From Acinetobacter haemolyticus CIP 64.3 = MTCC 9819 (GTDB lineage Bacteria > Pseudomonadota > Gammaproteobacteria > Pseudomonadales > Moraxellaceae), in assembly GCF_000369065.1 (NCBI RefSeq), contig NZ_KB849799.1:124001-188000 (forward strand): 64,000 nucleotides of DNA, in the 5' to 3' direction. The notes beneath the pieces are model-generated. The model was not told the DNA's origin and made no database searches. It saw nothing but the letters and a program-made list of their open reading frames with translations. Shown one piece after another: positions 10,584 to 21,400 of the stretch. Each line of letters begins with the position of its first letter. Position 1 is the first letter of the stretch. The position numbers were made by a program, and so were the translations under genes.

Positions 10584-10616
10584 CCTAAGTAAATTATAAA
10601 ATTTACTTAGGTTTTA
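10584..10616 (+). terminator. Terminator of the YeeE/YedE-MBL operon
   Basis: Perfect 11-bp stem CCTAAGTAAAT / ATTTACTTAGG with a six-base loop, followed by TTTT. It lies 46 bases after the metallohydrolase stop. Confidence 0.85.
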
Positions 10617-10706
10617 CCAATTTAAAAAGATTTAATTTTGAAATTAATTCAATGACTATGATAAAAATACATTTCTTTTAATCTGTATAGAAACTAGGGT
10701 AGTTTG

Positions 10707-11405
10707 ATGACCACCATCTATTTAGTCAGACATGGTCAAGCTTCATTTGGTAAAAGTAATTACGATGAGCTTTCAAAGAATGGAGAAGCTCAGGCCCAAC
10801 TTTTAGGTCAATATTTCAAAAATATTTTTACTGAACAACCCTATATTATTTCGGGCAGTATGAAGCGTCATCAACAAACAACACAAATTTCTTTAAAAGA
10901 ATGTTTTCCTCAGGCCAGTTATGAAGTTGATGGTTTGTGGAACGAGTTCAATCATCAACAAGTATTTTCTTTATATGAACCAAGATTTGCAAAACCAGAA
11001 TTGTTAAAGCAAGACGTTTTTAAAGAAGTAGATCCAAGGGCGTACTTAGCACAGATCTTTGATGAGGCAATTGCTCGATGGACAAATGAAGCATTTCATC
11101 ATGAATATGATGAATCTTGGCCAACATTTAAAACTCGAGTGGAAGCAGCACTTAAAAATCTGTGTATAGAACTCACAAATAATCCAGCTCAAGAGGCTGT
11201 TGTATTCACTTCTGGAGGGGTTATTTCTGTCATTATTGGTAAATTACTTGAGTTAAGCGTACAGCGAACTTTCGCTTTGAGTTGGTCTATTGCAAATACA
11301 AGTGTGACTACATTAAAACTCGTAAATGGTGAACCTCTACTATTAAGTGTAAATGAGCACCAATTTATCAAATCCAAGAACCCAGCTTTGTTAACATGGT
11401 TATAG
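10707..11405 (+). CDS. Histidine phosphatase family protein
   Basis: 232-aa member of the phosphoglycerate-mutase-like histidine phosphatase superfamily. The catalytic motif LVRHGQASFG (His nucleophile in RHG) is at the N-terminus, the second Arg in SGSMKRHQQT at about 55, and the second catalytic His lies in VVFTSGGV, where the usual H is replaced (SGG instead of SHG). That substitution is unusual for an active phosphatase and deserves attention. I start at the second codon of a TTG-ATG pair because ATG has AGGG eight bases upstream. No operon partners; substrate unknown. Confidence 0.82.
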   Translation: MTTIYLVRHGQASFGKSNYDELSKNGEAQAQLLGQYFKNIFTEQPYIISGSMKRHQQTTQISLKECFPQASYEVDGLWNEFNHQQVFSLYEPRFAKPELLKQDVFKEVDPRAYLAQIFDEAIARWTNEAFHHEYDESWPTFKTRVEAALKNLCIELTNNPAQEAVVFTSGGVISVIIGKLLELSVQRTFALSWSIANTSVTTLKLVNGEPLLLSVNEHQFIKSKNPALLTWL

Positions 11406-11546
11406 GGATGTTTTATATGAAGGGCAAAAAATTGTGTGTCCTTCATTTATATGACAAAAAATATACAGATGAGAAGTTTTTCGGCTAGGAATTTGTTTTT
11501 TTTATGGTATAAAAATATCTCAACTATTTAAACTTGAGAATAAGAA

Positions 11547-11807
11547 ATGTCTGAACAAAAATATCATTGGTATTTAATTGGCTATACATTTAATGATAAA
11601 AGCAGTGGTAGCAACACACGGAATTTTAGTATCCAATTACCTTTAGAGAAGCTTCTGCCACCAGTTTCTAAGTCAAAATTGAATGAGTTGGGTGTTATTG
11701 GTCTTGAATGGTTAAAGAAAAATGATCCTTCTTCTGAGCCTGAAAACTTATTTGCTATATCAATTGGTTATTTGGGTGAAATGACGATGCAAGAGTTCAA
11801 TACTTAA
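11547..11807 (+). CDS. Hypothetical protein, 86 aa
   Basis: I do not recognise this protein. It begins KYHWYLIGYTFNDKSSGSNT and ends with LFAISIGYLGEMTMQEF. It has no signal peptide or membrane segment, and is probably a small soluble cytosolic protein. The start ATG follows GAGAATAAGA. The coding look (no stop in 86 codons, good third-position pattern) and a terminator just after the stop support a real gene. It stands alone between the histidine phosphatase and a DNA glycosylase-like gene. Confidence 0.7.
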   Translation: MSEQKYHWYLIGYTFNDKSSGSNTRNFSIQLPLEKLLPPVSKSKLNELGVIGLEWLKKNDPSSEPENLFAISIGYLGEMTMQEFNT

Positions 11808-11823
11808 GCTCAAATAACAGATG

Positions 11824-11853
11824 AGAAAGCCCTATAAGTGGGCTTTCTTTTTT
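11824..11853 (+). terminator. Terminator after the 86-aa hypothetical gene
   Basis: Nine-base stem AGAAAGCCC / GGGCTTTCT with a seven-base loop, followed by a run of T. It lies 17 bases after the stop codon. Confidence 0.88.
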
Positions 11854-11934
11854 AGCTGAACGCTAATAATTAGATCAAATCAGAGTCACTAGCGAAGACA
11901 AAGTTGTCTCATTTAAATCTTGGTTTTTGCATTC

Positions 11935-12519
11935 ATGATCGAAATCGAAACACATCCTCTAGCACCTTTTTTACCATCAAATGCAAAACTTTTGATGCTT
12001 GGAAGTTTTCCACCGCCACAAAGTCGCTGGAAGATGGATTTTTATTATCCAAATTATCAGAATGATATGTGGCGTATCTTTGGTTTGATTTTCTTTGAGG
12101 ATAAAGATTACTTTTTAGATTTGCCCAATAAAAACTTTAAAGAACAAATCATTCGAGACTTTTTAACCCAAATTGGTGTAGGAATATTTGACACTGCTTA
12201 TCAAGTGAAACGCTTGCAAGGTAATGCATCAGATAAATTTTTAGAAATCGTCACGCCCACAGATTTATCAAAATTGCTAGAGCAAATTCCACTGTGTCAC
12301 ACCATCATGACGACAGGTGATAAGGCAACTGACACGCTAATGCAACATTTCCCTGAACAAGTAGCTAAACCGATGATTGGGCAATCTGTACAAGTCAATT
12401 ATATGGATCGGGAATTAAGTTTATATCGTTTGCCTTCATCATCACGGGCATATCCGCTAGCACTAGAGAAAAAAGCAAATGCTTATCGTCAGTTCTTCAC
12501 GGAAATAGGATTAGTCTAG
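11935..12519 (+). CDS. Uracil-DNA glycosylase superfamily protein
   Basis: 194-aa protein of the uracil-DNA glycosylase fold, nearest in my reading to the family that removes deaminated purines (DNA-deoxyinosine/hypoxanthine glycosylase). The key block is LMLGSFPPPQSRWKMDFYYP followed by the NDMWRIFG helix, and C-terminal LPSSSRAYP matches the second motif. It would act in base excision repair. I use the ATG giving MIEIETHPLAP; an in-frame TTG five codons earlier is open and the ribosome-binding site is weak for both. The exact substrate class is uncertain. Confidence 0.78.
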   Translation: MIEIETHPLAPFLPSNAKLLMLGSFPPPQSRWKMDFYYPNYQNDMWRIFGLIFFEDKDYFLDLPNKNFKEQIIRDFLTQIGVGIFDTAYQVKRLQGNASDKFLEIVTPTDLSKLLEQIPLCHTIMTTGDKATDTLMQHFPEQVAKPMIGQSVQVNYMDRELSLYRLPSSSRAYPLALEKKANAYRQFFTEIGLV

Positions 12520-12533
12520 TTATCAATATTGAT

Positions 12534-13982
12534 TTACATCATCCATTCCACTGGAAAATATGACACAAAGTTCATAGTAAAACGCTGAAACTTAGTGCTT
12601 TCAGGATCATGGTGATGCTTTATTATCTCGCCATTTTCTTTATGTTCATACCAGATAATATTGCCATCCGTATCAAGTTTGAGCTGATAGGCAACTTGTA
12701 GCATATGTTCATCAAGAAGTGTGGTGATTTGATTTTGTAAATGATCAGATTCAACAACTAATCCTACTTCAGTATTTAAGTGAGCCGATCGTGGATCAAA
12801 GTTAAAGGAGCCAATAAAAACTTTACCATCTACATCAAAAAATTTTGCATGTAAGCTTGATCGGTTTTTACCTTTGACTGGAATGACACTACCTGTAGCG
12901 ACTTCATACCAAGTCCTTTTCTTACGTTCAATATTTGGTTTGAACTCATAAAGTTGCACACCATTTTGCAACAGTGATTTTCGATATTGACTATAAAAGG
13001 AATGAACCACGGCGACATCATTAGCAACTAAACTATTGGTTAATACACGAACCTTGATGCCGTTATTTGAGAGTTGATTTAAGTATTCTGTCCCACGTTT
13101 GGTAGGTACAAAATACGCAGAGACTAACTCCATATGTTGTTCTGGTTTCCCCATTATTTTTAAGACTTGAGAATACAAAAGATCTTGTTCCTTTGCTTTT
13201 CCTGATGCTTTATTTGGGTGATCCGCAACGAAATGTGCTTTGGCCCATTGAATAGGATAATTTTGAAGTAGAATTTTCAGATAATCTTGAGCAGACTCTA
13301 ATTTACTCTCTGTTAATGTATTTTTTTCATCCAATGCCTGATAGTGCTGTTTGATTTGTTCGAGTTGTTGGTTTGTTCCTTTACCAATGAGTTGTTCGGT
13401 CGAATAACTCAAATCACTATTCCAAAATTCATTAAATATTTCCACGGCATGATCTACAGAAGATCCATAGAATAAGATATCCATATCACTAAACTGAAAT
13501 TGATCACTTGCTTCAAAATACTCACTACTAATGTTTCGACCGCCAGTAACAGCAATCGATGAATCCGCAATAGTAAGTTTATTGTGCATACGATGGTTGA
13601 TCTGATTGAGCCTAAAGATATAGTCAATAAAACGAAGATGTCTGAATTTATATGGATTAAAAATACGAATTTCTAAATTCGGATGTTGAGAAAGTGCTTC
13701 AAGTGTTTTATCAAGTTTTGTTCCATTTTGATCGTCGATTAATAAGCGGATTTTCACCCCTCGGTCTGCTGCTTTGAGTAACTCATATAACATCAAGTTG
13801 CCGATAATATCGTCATTCCAAATATAATATTGGAGGTCCAGTTGATGTTTTGCATTTCGAATTAAGTGCATACGAGAGGCAATGCTTAGAAATGCGTCAT
13901 CTAAAGCTAAAACCGCTGTTAGGCCTTGTTCAATGTTGTGCTCAGATTGTGGGTCGTTTACCCATTTTGTTTTAGTCTGCAA
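12534..13982 (-). CDS. Phospholipase D / cardiolipin-synthase-like protein, signal peptide cut off
   Basis: Phospholipase D superfamily protein with two HKD motifs: HNKLTIAD (about residue 134) and HAKFFDVD (about 375), each followed by the usual GSxN-like segment (TGGRN, GSFNFDPRS). Relatives are cardiolipin synthases and envelope phosphatidyl transferases. The open frame begins at a TTG, giving 482 aa, which is not a convincing natural start. The frame continues upstream through a lipobox and signal sequence to an ATG at 14088-14090, but a TAA stands as codon 3. As the sequence reads, the exported lipoprotein cannot be made from that ATG. Either the gene is inactive, or it starts at a weak internal codon, or there is a sequencing error. 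Confidence 0.8.
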   Translation of the reverse strand: MQTKTKWVNDPQSEHNIEQGLTAVLALDDAFLSIASRMHLIRNAKHQLDLQYYIWNDDIIGNLMLYELLKAADRGVKIRLLIDDQNGTKLDKTLEALSQHPNLEIRIFNPYKFRHLRFIDYIFRLNQINHRMHNKLTIADSSIAVTGGRNISSEYFEASDQFQFSDMDILFYGSSVDHAVEIFNEFWNSDLSYSTEQLIGKGTNQQLEQIKQHYQALDEKNTLTESKLESAQDYLKILLQNYPIQWAKAHFVADHPNKASGKAKEQDLLYSQVLKIMGKPEQHMELVSAYFVPTKRGTEYLNQLSNNGIKVRVLTNSLVANDVAVVHSFYSQYRKSLLQNGVQLYEFKPNIERKKRTWYEVATGSVIPVKGKNRSSLHAKFFDVDGKVFIGSFNFDPRSAHLNTEVGLVVESDHLQNQITTLLDEHMLQVAYQLKLDTDGNIIWYEHKENGEIIKHHHDPESTKFQRFTMNFVSYFPVEWMM

Positions 13983-14090
13983 GGGATGATTACTCCACTC
14001 ATTATTTTGATTGGTTGGTAAAGTACAACCACTCAGTCCTAAGACAATGGCAAGTGTTATGACTTTAAAATGGTATGAATTTTATATCAT
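13983..14090 (-). pseudogene. In-frame lipoprotein signal region upstream of the PLD-like gene
   Basis: On the minus strand, ATG (14088-14090), ATA, then TAA (14082-14084) is followed in the same frame by a typical lipoprotein signal: YHFKVITLAIVLGLSGC with the lipobox LSGC, then a polar linker leading into the PLD-like domain. 1557 bases separate the ATG from the gene end, divisible by three. AAA in place of TAA would give a perfect 518-aa lipoprotein. No alternative ATG, GTG or TTG lies between the stop and the lipobox. Confidence 0.65.
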
Positions 14091-14226
14091 TTTATTTGTC
14101 AAGATTGAATCCATCTGTAATTTATATGTTGTTGATTTTATATATCTCTAAAACCTTTTTATTTCTAAGGTCTTAATGTAACGATTTAATCTTATTCTAT
14201 ATAAAAGTATCAATATTGAACCAATG

Positions 14227-14246
14227 TACTATACTGGTGTATAGTA
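14227..14246 (+). promoter_or_regulatory. FrmR operator-like palindrome
   Basis: TACTATAC-TGGT-GTATAGTA, perfect 8-bp arms, 30 bases before the frmR ATG. It closely resembles the ATAGTATA-type palindromes bound by FrmR/RcnR-family repressors in front of formaldehyde operons. FrmR binding is inferred from position and family. Confidence 0.75.
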
Positions 14247-14275
14247 TATTTTTTAGATTTAATGTGGTCGACATT

Positions 14276-15681
<1,406 letters not shown>

Positions 15682-15883
15682 TTTTTAAGTTTAGATTTGA
15701 TGGTGTATAAGCTACATCATCAAATCATTCAATGTGAATTGATGTATATCATTACTATCAGACTGTGCTGAATTATGGAGCATCTGCATTAAAACAAAGC
15801 TTTTTTAGCACCATTAGTTTATCTCTAAATTTTAATAATACTAATATGTAAGACAATATACTGAATTTTACATAAAAAATTAA

Positions 15884-15900
15884 TTGGCACACTTTCTGCA
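15884..15900 (+). promoter_or_regulatory. Sigma-54 promoter of atzF-uca
   Basis: TTGGCAC-ACTTTC-TGCA: GG and GC elements with the fixed spacing of the -24/-12 consensus. It lies 41 bases before the atzF ATG, leaving a leader of about 30 bases. Such promoters need RpoN and an enhancer-binding activator, here presumably NtrC given the nitrogen genes. Confidence 0.8.
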
Positions 15901-15940
15901 TTTATTTATCCAAACTTGTATACAAGATGGGATTCATAAA

Positions 15941-17767
15941 ATGCATGAGATAAAAACTTTAGGTTGGACAATTTCAGAGTGGCAAATAGCTTATTCGAAA
16001 AATGAGATCCAACTTGATACTTTAAAAGATTTGGTTGCATCAATTGATCCTCAAGACAATGCGTGGATTTCAATTGCGACGGTGGAACAGATTGAACAGC
16101 AAATTCAAGTTCTCAATGAATTAACTAAAGAAGCTGAAAGTTTAGCAAAACAATTTCCACTCTACGGTGTTCCATTTGCAGTTAAAGATAATATTGATGT
16201 TGCTGGGTTTGTAACTACCGCAGCTTGTAAAGCTTTAACTACTGTTGCAGCAGAAGATGCTGAAACAGTACGTTTGTTAAAACAAGCGGGAGCAATCGTA
16301 GTTGGTAAAACCAACCTTGATCAGTTTGCAACGGGTTTAGTGGGAACGCGTTCACCTTTTGGTGCAGTAACAAACAGTTTTAAACCTGAATATGTCAGTG
16401 GCGGATCAAGTTCTGGTTCAGCAAGTGTGGTTGCTCGTGGTTTTGTTCCATTTGCATTAGGTACAGACACCGCAGGTTCAGGGCGTGTACCCGCAGCGTT
16501 TAACAATATTGTTGGGTTAAAACCAACCAAAGGGCGGTTTTCAAATCGTGGTTTATTGCCTGCATGTAAAAGTCTAGATTGTATTTCGATCTTTGCTTTA
16601 ACTGTTGTAGATGCAGACTTGGTTGCAAATATTTTAGAAGCCTATGATCTATTAGATAGTTATTCACGTAAGCATCCAAAGAATGTGCCAGCGCATTTCT
16701 CTAGCAAATTAAAATTTGCCATTCCAGAAAAACTAAATTTCTTTGGAGATGAACAGGCTGAAAAAGCATTTCAGCAAACAATCCAATTACTTGAGTCATT
16801 AAATGCTGAGATCACTAAAATTGATTTTTCAGATTTTGAGCAACTGGCAGCGCAACTTTATCAAGGGTCTTGGGTGGCGGAACGTACCGCAGCCGTTGAA
16901 GATTTAATCCAAACCAATCCTGATGCATTTGATCCAACGGTATTAGAAATTATTAAAAACGGCGAAAAATATTCAGCGGTGGATGCCTACAATGCAGAAT
17001 ATTTAAAACAAGATTTAGCTCGAAAAATCCAACAAAGATTGGCTGATTTTGACACCTTAATTGTTCCAACTGCACCTACAATCTACACGATTGAGCAGCT
17101 TCAACAAAATCCGATTGAATATAACGCTCATTTGGGAACATATACCAATTTTACCAATTTAGCTGATCTCAGTGCGCTTGCTTTGCCAGCAGGATTTAGA
17201 GCTGATCATTTACCATTTGGGATCACTCTAATTGCACCAGCTTGGCATGATGCGGCATTGGTTCATTTCGGTAAAGCTTGGCAAAACTATCTTGCACTGA
17301 AATTAGGAGCATTGGATAAAGCTCTGCCTTTAAGTTCTGCTACACCTATTTCGCAACATCATATTCGCGTTGCAGTCGTCGGTGCTCATTTGACAGGTAT
17401 GCCGCTGAATTTTCAGCTCACCACACGTGATGCCGTGCACATCGAAACCACAACAACTTCTAAAAACTATGCGCTTTATGCTTTGAATGGAACAGTTCCG
17501 CCGAAACCCGGCTTAGCACGTCAGCAAAATGGACAAAGCATCATTGTTGAATTGTGGGATGTTCCTACTGCTCGATTTGGTGAATTTGTGGCAGAAATTC
17601 CAACGCCTTTAGGGATGGGTAATGTCGAGTTAGAAGATGGACGTTGGGTGAAAGGTTTTATCTGTGAACCTTATGGCATAGATGATGCAGAGAATATTAG
17701 TCATTTTGGTGGATGGAGAGCCTATATCCAGCATCGTAACAGCCAAGCAGCAAACACAGCGAATTAA
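15941..17767 (+). CDS. atzF: Allophanate hydrolase
   Basis: Splits allophanate into ammonia and CO2 in the cytosol. 608 aa. The N-terminal amidase-signature domain holds the Ser-cisSer-Lys triad: Lys in AVKDNIDVAG (about 85), the Gly/Ser-rich GGSSSGSASVVARG and Ser in DTAGSGRVPA (about 170-190). The C-terminal domain (from about residue 465, HIRVAVVGAHLTGMPLN) is the gamma-glutamylcyclotransferase-like decarboxylase part found in full-length AtzF/DUR1,2. The first ATG of the frame with a usable GGGA site was chosen; the sigma-54 promoter lies inside any longer frame. It is the only allophanate hydrolase in the window, so it probably serves both the urea and guanidine routes. Confidence 0.94.
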   Translation: MHEIKTLGWTISEWQIAYSKNEIQLDTLKDLVASIDPQDNAWISIATVEQIEQQIQVLNELTKEAESLAKQFPLYGVPFAVKDNIDVAGFVTTAACKALTTVAAEDAETVRLLKQAGAIVVGKTNLDQFATGLVGTRSPFGAVTNSFKPEYVSGGSSSGSASVVARGFVPFALGTDTAGSGRVPAAFNNIVGLKPTKGRFSNRGLLPACKSLDCISIFALTVVDADLVANILEAYDLLDSYSRKHPKNVPAHFSSKLKFAIPEKLNFFGDEQAEKAFQQTIQLLESLNAEITKIDFSDFEQLAAQLYQGSWVAERTAAVEDLIQTNPDAFDPTVLEIIKNGEKYSAVDAYNAEYLKQDLARKIQQRLADFDTLIVPTAPTIYTIEQLQQNPIEYNAHLGTYTNFTNLADLSALALPAGFRADHLPFGITLIAPAWHDAALVHFGKAWQNYLALKLGALDKALPLSSATPISQHHIRVAVVGAHLTGMPLNFQLTTRDAVHIETTTTSKNYALYALNGTVPPKPGLARQQNGQSIIVELWDVPTARFGEFVAEIPTPLGMGNVELEDGRWVKGFICEPYGIDDAENISHFGGWRAYIQHRNSQAANTAN

Positions 17768-17783
17768 TTGGGGGGAAATCATC

Positions 17784-20700
17784 ATGTTTAAAACTGTACT
17801 TATTGCAAACCGTGGTGAAATTGCTGTTCGAGCGATTCGCACACTTAAAAAATTAGGTGTAACCAGTGTTGCTGTGTATTCGGATAGTGATCGTTATGCG
17901 CAACATGTTGAAGATGCTGATATAGCAATTGCATTAGATGGTTTAAAACCAGCCGATACTTATTTGAGTATCGAAAAATTGATTCAGGCAGCTAAACAAA
18001 CTGGCGCTGAGGCAATCTTCCCGGGGTATGGCTTTCTTTCTGAAAGTGCTGATTTTTCCCGTGCCTGTGAGGAAAATAACATTGCCTTTATGGGGCCTAC
18101 AGCCGAGCAAATTTTAGAATTTGGTTTAAAACACCGTGCTCGTGAATTGGCTGCGGATGCTAATGTACCGATGACTCCGGGAACAGGATTGCTGAACAGC
18201 TTAGAAGAAGCTCTTACTGCGGCGGATCGTATTGGCTATCCAATTATGCTGAAAAGTACTGCCGGCGGTGGTGGTATTGGTTTAACTCGTTGTGATACAC
18301 CACAAGCCTTGACTGATGCTTACGAAAGTGTAAAACGTTTGGGCGAGCAGTTTTTCAAGGATGCAGGCGTATTTATCGAGTGTTTTATTGATAAAGCTCG
18401 TCATGTTGAAGTGCAAATTTTTGGTGATGGAAAAGGGCAAGTCGTTGCCTTTGGTGAGCGTGATTGCTCTTTGCAACGTCGTAACCAGAAAGTGGTAGAG
18501 GAAACTCCAGCGGCAAATTTACCTGAAGCGACACGAAAAAAATTGCACCTAGCAGCAGTGGAATTAGGTAAATCCGTTAATTATCGTAGTGCAGGAACAG
18601 TGGAGTTTATCTACGATGCCAATCGAGATGAGTTTTATTTTCTTGAAGTGAATACACGCTTACAGGTTGAGCATCCAGTCACTGAAATGGTGACGGGTTT
18701 AGACTTGATTGAATGCATGCTTAAAGTGGCTGCGGGTGACGAACTCGATTGGGCATTTCTCAGCAATATTCAGCCTAAAGGTGCTGCGATTGAGGTTCGT
18801 GTTTATGCCGAAGATCCTGTGAAAAATTTCCAACCAAGTCCGGGTGTACTGACAGAGGTCGCATTTCCAGAGGGGATTCGGGTTGATACTTGGGTGAAAA
18901 CTGGCACAGAGATTTCTCAATACTTCGACCCAATGATTGCCAAGATTATTGTGCATGCTGATGATCGTGCGAGTGCTATTGAAAAATTAAAGAATGTATT
19001 GGCTGAAACACGCCTAAATGGCATCAGTACAAACTTGGATTATGCACGTGCCATCGTTTCAGATCAGCGTTTTGAATCTATGCAAATTTGGACAAGAATG
19101 TTGGATGATTTCAACTACACGCCAAACGTGATTGAAGTGGTTCAAGCAGGGACGTTGAGTTCAATTCAAGATTATCCGGGTCGTACAGGTTACTGGGATA
19201 TTGGTGTACCGCCATCTGGCCCAATGGATGACTATGCATTTCAGCTCGCCAATCGTATTGTTGGGAATGATGCTAAAGCCGCAGGTTTTGAGTTTACCTT
19301 AGTTGGACCAACATTAAAGTTCCATACAGATACGATTATTGCTTTGGCGGGAGCGAGCTGTATTGCGTTGTTAGATGATCAGGAAATTGATTTTTGGACG
19401 CCTGTAGAAGTTAAAGCAGGACAAATTCTAAAAATCGGTCAAGTTGAATCAGGTTGCCGTACTTATTTAGCGGTACGAAATGGTTTGGATGTTCCTGTTT
19501 ATTTAGGCAGTCGCTCTACCTTTGCGCTTGGTAATTTTGGTGGTCATGCAGGTCGTACCTTACGTGTCGGTGACATGATTAAAATGGTTGATCCAGCATT
19601 TGCGAGTGCAGAATTGCCACTTGCACATGATGAACCTCAAGCGTTATCGGCTGAATTGATTCCTGAATATAGTAATGTATGGGAAATTGCGGTGTTATAT
19701 GGCCCGCACGGCGCACCAGATTTCTTTAAACCTGAGTATGTAGAAGAATTTTTTGCATCAGAGTGGACAGTTCACTTTAACTCAAATCGTTTAGGTGTGC
19801 GTTTATCAGGACCAACACCAAGCTGGGCAAGAGAAAATGGTGGTGAAGCAGGTTTACATCCATCAAATGTCCATGACTGTGAATATGCGATCGGTGCAAT
19901 TAACTTCACAGGCGATTTCCCTGTGATTCTGGCAAAAGATGGTCCAAGTTTAGGCGGTTTCGTTTGTCCTGTAACGATTGCCAAAGCAGAACTTTGGAAA
20001 GTGGGACAACTTAAAGCCGATGATAAAATTCGCTTTTATCCGATTAGTGTTGAACAAGCCAATGAACTTGAACGTCAGCAAATTGAAAATATCCAAAACT
20101 TTGAGGAAGCAAGAAAGGTTGTAGAAACGATTGAGCCAATTCACGAGGTTGTCAGTACGATCTTGGCACAACGAGAACCAACTGAATTGTCACCAAAAAC
20201 AGTGTATCGCCAAGCAGGTGATAGTTATATTCTCTTAGAATACGGCGAAAATGTTTTAGATTTGGCTTTGCGTTTACGGGTGCATCAACTTATTCAAATG
20301 ATCCGTAATGCAAAAATTGTAGGCGTATTGGAGTTGTCACCGGGTGTTCGTTCACTACAGATTAAATACGATGGTTTAGTGACTCCACAATCACAGTTGA
20401 TTGCTCACTTACTTCAACTTGAAGAAGAAATGGGAGATTTAAGTCAATTAAAAATCCCATCTCGTATCGTACATTTGCCGATGGCATTTGAAGATAGTGC
20501 AACTTTAGGAGCTGTAGAACGCTATCAAGAAAGTGTTTGCTCTAAAGCACCGTGGTTGCCAAATAACGTTGATTTTATCCAACGCATTAATGGCTTGGCA
20601 GATCGGAATGAAGTCAAAGATATTATTTTTGATGCAAACTACTTAATTCTTGGCTTGGGTGATGTGTATTTAACAGCACCTTGTGCCGTACCAATTGACC

Positions 20701-21389
20701 CACGCCATCGTTTACTCAGTTCTAAATATAATCCAGCTCGTACTTTTACCGCAGAGGGAACGGTTGGGATTGGTGGTATGTACATGTGTATCTACGGCAT
20801 GGATTCACCGGGCGGTTATCAATTGATAGGGCGTACTTTACCAATTTGGAACAAGTTTAAGAAAAACAAACAATTTGGTGATAAGCAATGGTTCTTACAA
20901 TTCTTTGATCAAATCAAATATTTTGAAGTGACGGAAGAGGAATTGAATCAATGGCGTGCTGACTTTGAAAATGGTCGTGCTGAGATCAAGATTGAAGAAA
21001 CTGAATTCGATTATGCGGATTATGTACAATTCTTAGATGATGAAGCTGAAAGTATTGCTGAGTTTAGAGCTAAGCAACAACAAGCATTTACTTATGAAGT
21101 TGATCGCTGGAAAGAGGAGTTTGCAGCTCAACCTGAAGAACAGATTCAAGAAAATAACCATGCTGATTACAGTCATTTAGCATCATTGAATGCATCGATG
21201 ACAGGTAATATCTGGAAAATTTTTGTTGAACATGGTCAAGAGGTTAAAAAAGGCGAAACTGTTGCTATTATTGAAGCAATGAAAATGGAACTTCCTGTTT
21301 ATGCAGAAGAAGATGGCATTGTAAAAGCCATTATTTGTAGAGCAGGGCAAACCGTACATAGTGGTGAACCACTGGTTTATATGGAATAA
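17784..21389 (+). CDS. uca: Urea carboxylase (biotin-dependent)
   Basis: Carboxylates urea to allophanate using ATP, bicarbonate and biotin. 1201 aa. In order: biotin carboxylase (about 1-450; glycine-rich KSTAGGGGIGL, the HVEVQIFGD and EVNTRLQVEHPVTE sites), a KipA-like AHS2 region (QAGTLSSIQDYPGRTGYWDIG), a KipI-like AHS1 region and a C-terminal biotinyl domain with EAMKME. GGGGGG lies close before the ATG. It follows atzF by 16 bases, giving the two-gene bacterial equivalent of yeast Dur1,2. A second full-length paralogue at 46058 belongs to the guanidine locus; I assign this copy to urea because its operon has no UAAP genes or riboswitch. Substrate not proven. Confidence 0.88.
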   Translation: MFKTVLIANRGEIAVRAIRTLKKLGVTSVAVYSDSDRYAQHVEDADIAIALDGLKPADTYLSIEKLIQAAKQTGAEAIFPGYGFLSESADFSRACEENNIAFMGPTAEQILEFGLKHRARELAADANVPMTPGTGLLNSLEEALTAADRIGYPIMLKSTAGGGGIGLTRCDTPQALTDAYESVKRLGEQFFKDAGVFIECFIDKARHVEVQIFGDGKGQVVAFGERDCSLQRRNQKVVEETPAANLPEATRKKLHLAAVELGKSVNYRSAGTVEFIYDANRDEFYFLEVNTRLQVEHPVTEMVTGLDLIECMLKVAAGDELDWAFLSNIQPKGAAIEVRVYAEDPVKNFQPSPGVLTEVAFPEGIRVDTWVKTGTEISQYFDPMIAKIIVHADDRASAIEKLKNVLAETRLNGISTNLDYARAIVSDQRFESMQIWTRMLDDFNYTPNVIEVVQAGTLSSIQDYPGRTGYWDIGVPPSGPMDDYAFQLANRIVGNDAKAAGFEFTLVGPTLKFHTDTIIALAGASCIALLDDQEIDFWTPVEVKAGQILKIGQVESGCRTYLAVRNGLDVPVYLGSRSTFALGNFGGHAGRTLRVGDMIKMVDPAFASAELPLAHDEPQALSAELIPEYSNVWEIAVLYGPHGAPDFFKPEYVEEFFASEWTVHFNSNRLGVRLSGPTPSWARENGGEAGLHPSNVHDCEYAIGAINFTGDFPVILAKDGPSLGGFVCPVTIAKAELWKVGQLKADDKIRFYPISVEQANELERQQIENIQNFEEARKVVETIEPIHEVVSTILAQREPTELSPKTVYRQAGDSYILLEYGENVLDLALRLRVHQLIQMIRNAKIVGVLELSPGVRSLQIKYDGLVTPQSQLIAHLLQLEEEMGDLSQLKIPSRIVHLPMAFEDSATLGAVERYQESVCSKAPWLPNNVDFIQRINGLADRNEVKDIIFDANYLILGLGDVYLTAPCAVPIDPRHRLLSSKYNPARTFTAEGTVGIGGMYMCIYGMDSPGGYQLIGRTLPIWNKFKKNKQFGDKQWFLQFFDQIKYFEVTEEELNQWRADFENGRAEIKIEETEFDYADYVQFLDDEAESIAEFRAKQQQAFTYEVDRWKEEFAAQPEEQIQENNHADYSHLASLNASMTGNIWKIFVEHGQEVKKGETVAIIEAMKMELPVYAEEDGIVKAIICRAGQTVHSGEPLVYME

Positions 21390-21400
21390 GGCAAGGTTGC

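Noticed and set aside
4331..10598. Repeated 15-mer GAAATAGCCTAAGTA after ispD and after the metallohydrolase gene
   Set aside because: Only two copies and one is part of a terminator stem; no larger shared unit or flanking symmetry was found, so a repeat family is not supported.
14085..14110. TTGACA near the PLD-like gene as a promoter proving a downstream start
   Set aside because: No acceptable -10 follows at 16-18 bases, so it neither supports nor excludes the ATG at 14088-14090.
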